Part shown: in pieces, positions 61,521 through 64,000 of the stretch | Layout of the letters: every line of letters starts with the position of its first letter | Numbering within the stretch: position 1 is the first letter of the stretch | Assembly: GCA_019009955.1 (NCBI GenBank) | Contig: CM032232.1 | Location: 55,397,001 to 55,461,000, forward strand | DNA from: Riptortus pedestris | Taxonomy: Eukaryota; Arthropoda; Insecta; Hemiptera; Alydidae | Reading direction: 5' to 3' | DNA: 64,000 nt | Notes under the pieces: model-generated | The model's input: the letters and a program-made list of their open reading frames with translations, nothing else | Told to the model about the DNA's origin: nothing | The model's database searches: none | Position numbers and translations under genes: made by a program

Positions 61521-62243
61521 ACATTTGCTTGATAATCATCAATATGAATAAATATATCTTAGAGGATGAACCGTGTCTTAGCTTTTGGAAAAGAAAAAAA
61601 AAAAAAACAGAAATTGCCGGTGGAATTAAGAAGACGTGCAAAGTGATAGAAATTCTAGTTTGGACTTTAATTGATAAAATAGGTAATAGATTCAGTTAAA
61701 TTAATGAGTCTATGCCAAATTAAATGCTTAGTTTGGGAAAAACGTTACACAGGAGGACTCTCCACACCCATGTGGACATTTTAAAGAAGACAGTGAAGAA
61801 AAATTCTCAGAGTATGGACAATAATCTGAAATTTGGATATTTTGATTATGACAACGTAAAAGTCATGGAAAAATAATAGAATGCAACTAATATAAAAATA
61901 AAACATGAGGACATACATTCATATAAACAGAAAAAGAACAGTAAAAAAAATATCTGAAATTAGGTAGGTTTCTAGAATAGTTATTTTTTCAATCTCTTTC
62001 TTCAAGTAAAAAGTTTTAACGTTTTTATAATTTTGATATATGGTTAAATTAATTTGAAATATTGACACTGCTTCATCGGGGAATTTTTATATTACTAACA
62101 TCGATTGTAAAGGTATTATTTGAGCAAAATAGATTTGTAACCATGTTATGAATTAGTATTTATGATATCAGGTTGTGTCTACTAATCAATATAGACGAAG
62201 CTAGTATATAGAAAGGATAATTCTTGAAGCCACAGGCTGATTC
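61521..62243. other. Unassigned AT-rich sequence
   Basis: Nothing recognised. Confidence 0.4.
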
Positions 62244-62384
62244 AGTATTAGCAGATTTGCCTTAAGGGAAATCAGCTATTGGGGTCGTACTCATGAGGCG
62301 ATTTTCGAAAAATTTCTTTAAATGTCCATCGATCCTACCCAGGAGATGACGAAAATGAGGCCCATTCAAAATTATATATATATA

Positions 62385-63562
62385 CTAGCTCAGATACCCG
62401 GCTTCGCTCGGGAATTCATTTGAGGCTGAATGTTGATGGTATTTTTTTGGCAAGGCTTTATTTTGCACAATATTTTGACATTTACCCGTCCCAGTGTTTA
62501 GGGTTAATACCCGTCGTTTCTGTGGATTTGTTAATAATGAAATTAATTTTTTATGTAAGACTTCACTGTCCTCCATATTGTCATATTTCCCGTCTCCTGT
62601 GCATTATGCATAGATTTGAATTATTAAGGACTAAATATTAACATACATTTGAATTAATTTTTCCAGGTGAGGTACCTGGTAGTTCATATTGAAAAGAATT
62701 CTTGAGCAAATTTCTCTAAATAACAAAATAAACAACTTTTGTTATGTGCATATTTGCCGAAACTACAATAGGAAACGAAATATCACTATTATTAATTTCA
62801 GGCCTCCCTTATAACCCCCACTCCTGCCTGTCCCTAGAAATAGTATGGCTTTTTATAAGGAAGGCGTTAGTGCTAATACACATACTGAGTGTTTTATTTA
62901 GTTCGGTTGAGTCTTTTGTGCCAAATAAAATTTTTCACTTCCGCTATAATTTTTAGCGTATATCTCGTTTATAATTCGGTATACGAAAAAAGTGTATATA
63001 ACAAAAGTTACTCTAAATAGCAAAGTAAACAACTTTTGTTATGTTCATATTTGTCAATAAACCAATAGGAAACGAAATATCGCTATTTTTAATTTCTGGC
63101 TTCCCTTAAAACCCCCACTCCTGCCCGTCCCTAGAAATGTTGGTATGGCTTCTTATAATGAAAGCGTTAGTGCTAATACACATACCGAGTTTTATTTATT
63201 TCGGTTGGGTCTTTTGTCCCAAATAATATTGTTGACTCCCGCTATAGTCATAAGCGTATAACTCATTTAAACTTCGGAATACGATGAAAGTGTTTATGAG
63301 AAAAGTTACTCTAAATAACAAAATAAACAACTTTTGTTATGTGCATATTTGCGAAAAAACCAATAGAAAACGAAATATCACGACTTCTAATTTCAGGCCT
63401 CCCTTATAACCCCCACTCCTGTTCGTCTCAGAGAAAATTAATATAGCCTATCTCTCAAGTTGGACCAGACTGCTCAAGGTGTGCCAATTTAATTTAAAAT
63501 CGGTTAAGAAGTTTAGGAGTCCATCGCGGACAAACATCGTGACAGGAGATTTATATATATTA

Positions 63563-63565
<3 letters not shown>
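62385..63565 (-). mobile_element. Helitron inserted at A^T in the HINE TA tract
   Basis: On the minus strand it starts TCTTAATATATATAAATCTC (63565 downward), a 5' terminus seen in many arthropod Helitrons. It ends with hairpin CCGAGCGAAGCCGGG, 'tatctgag' and CTAG (62388-62385). The host bases are A before and T after, as expected. About 1181 bp without Rep/helicase. Inside are three diverged copies of a roughly 300-bp unit, marked by 'caacttttgttatgt' at about 62730, 63028 and 63328. Confidence 0.85.
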
Positions 63566-63619
<54 letters not shown>

Positions 63620-63712
63620 CATACACACACACTCACGCACGCACACACACACGCACGCACACACGCACACAAACACACACGCACACACACACACACACAC
63701 ACATACATACAT
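63566..63712. repeat. (TA)n(CA/CG)n microsatellite of the HINE-like element
   Basis: (TA)n to about 63615, then an impure CA tract with CG steps to about 63712. The frames across it on both strands are repeat translations. Confidence 0.9.
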
Positions 63713-64000
63713 ACATGCATACATATTTGTCTGTTAACGCTCTAGCGGTCGCAATTTTTGTTTGATCGTTACTAAACTCGATATTTAAACGTTTTATGTA
63801 AACAGACAGATCAAGTTCGTTAATGGCTGAAATTGGACCAGTGGGAGGGGGGTTTAGACGAGGGGAGTTTTGAAATTTCTCCGTTACTATACGTCGGATC
63901 GAAACATTGTTTAGAACCAATATTCTTGCAAAATATTTACTATAAATATTGTTATATATTTATTCTCTATCTTTCATATTAGCCGAGATATTTGCATTTT

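Larger units (their letters stand above)
62244..64000 (-). mobile_element. HINE-like element split by a Helitron, running off the window
   Basis: The 3' palindrome 'agatttgccttaagggaaat' and 'catgaggcgattttcgaaaa' precede a TA tract at 62374-62384. A Helitron then interrupts. The TA/CA tract resumes at 63566, and the body continues from 'tctgttaacgctctagcggt' to the window end at 'attagccgagatatttgcat'. Confidence 0.75.

Noticed and set aside
62385..64000. Large autonomous Helitron with Rep/helicase
   Set aside because: The interior is non-coding tandem repeat. No HUH or helicase motif is visible.

Overview
The window is AT-rich metazoan nuclear DNA, most likely from an arthropod. Evidence for this is the spliced gene with consensus splice sites, tRNA-derived SINEs, several Helitron ends, a Merlin transposon, long TA/CA microsatellites, and an initiator and GAGA-type promoter of arthropod style. 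The species cannot be named from sequence alone. Nearly all short reading frames are chance, or are translations of TA/CA repeats.

One convincing host gene dominates the window. It runs on the + strand from a GC-rich promoter at about 16.1-16.3 kb to polyadenylation signals near 59.07 kb. Its five coding exons are 16349-16394, 36567-36802, 56093-56233, 56399-56536 and 58094-58309. They join in frame into a 258-residue protein with a signal-peptide-like segment and what look like four amphipathic helices. The intron phases are 1-0-0-0. Fold pattern, secretion signal, exon plan and a 3'UTR rich in ATTTA motifs together suggest a class-I helical cytokine of the IL-6/CLCF1/Unpaired type. That family call is inferred, because no search could be run. 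Introns 1 and 2 are each about 20 kb; introns 3 and 4 are 165 bp and 1.56 kb.

Bases 1-15.8 kb form a nest of mobile elements: a broken non-LTR reverse transcriptase split by a 320-bp palindromic element, a Helitron, and many copies of a Helentron/HINE-like non-autonomous family. That family carries an internal TA tract, 12-bp subterminal inverted repeats and a palindromic 3' hairpin. The region also holds SINEs, a hAT-like MITE, and a Merlin element whose transposase has lost its catalytic middle. Introns 1 and 2 hold scattered SINEs, another dispersed repeat family, minisatellites and a few GC-richer blocks of unknown role.

Downstream of the gene (59.1-64 kb) are two Helitrons of one family. 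One of them is inserted precisely at A^T inside the TA tract of a HINE-like element that runs off the window end.
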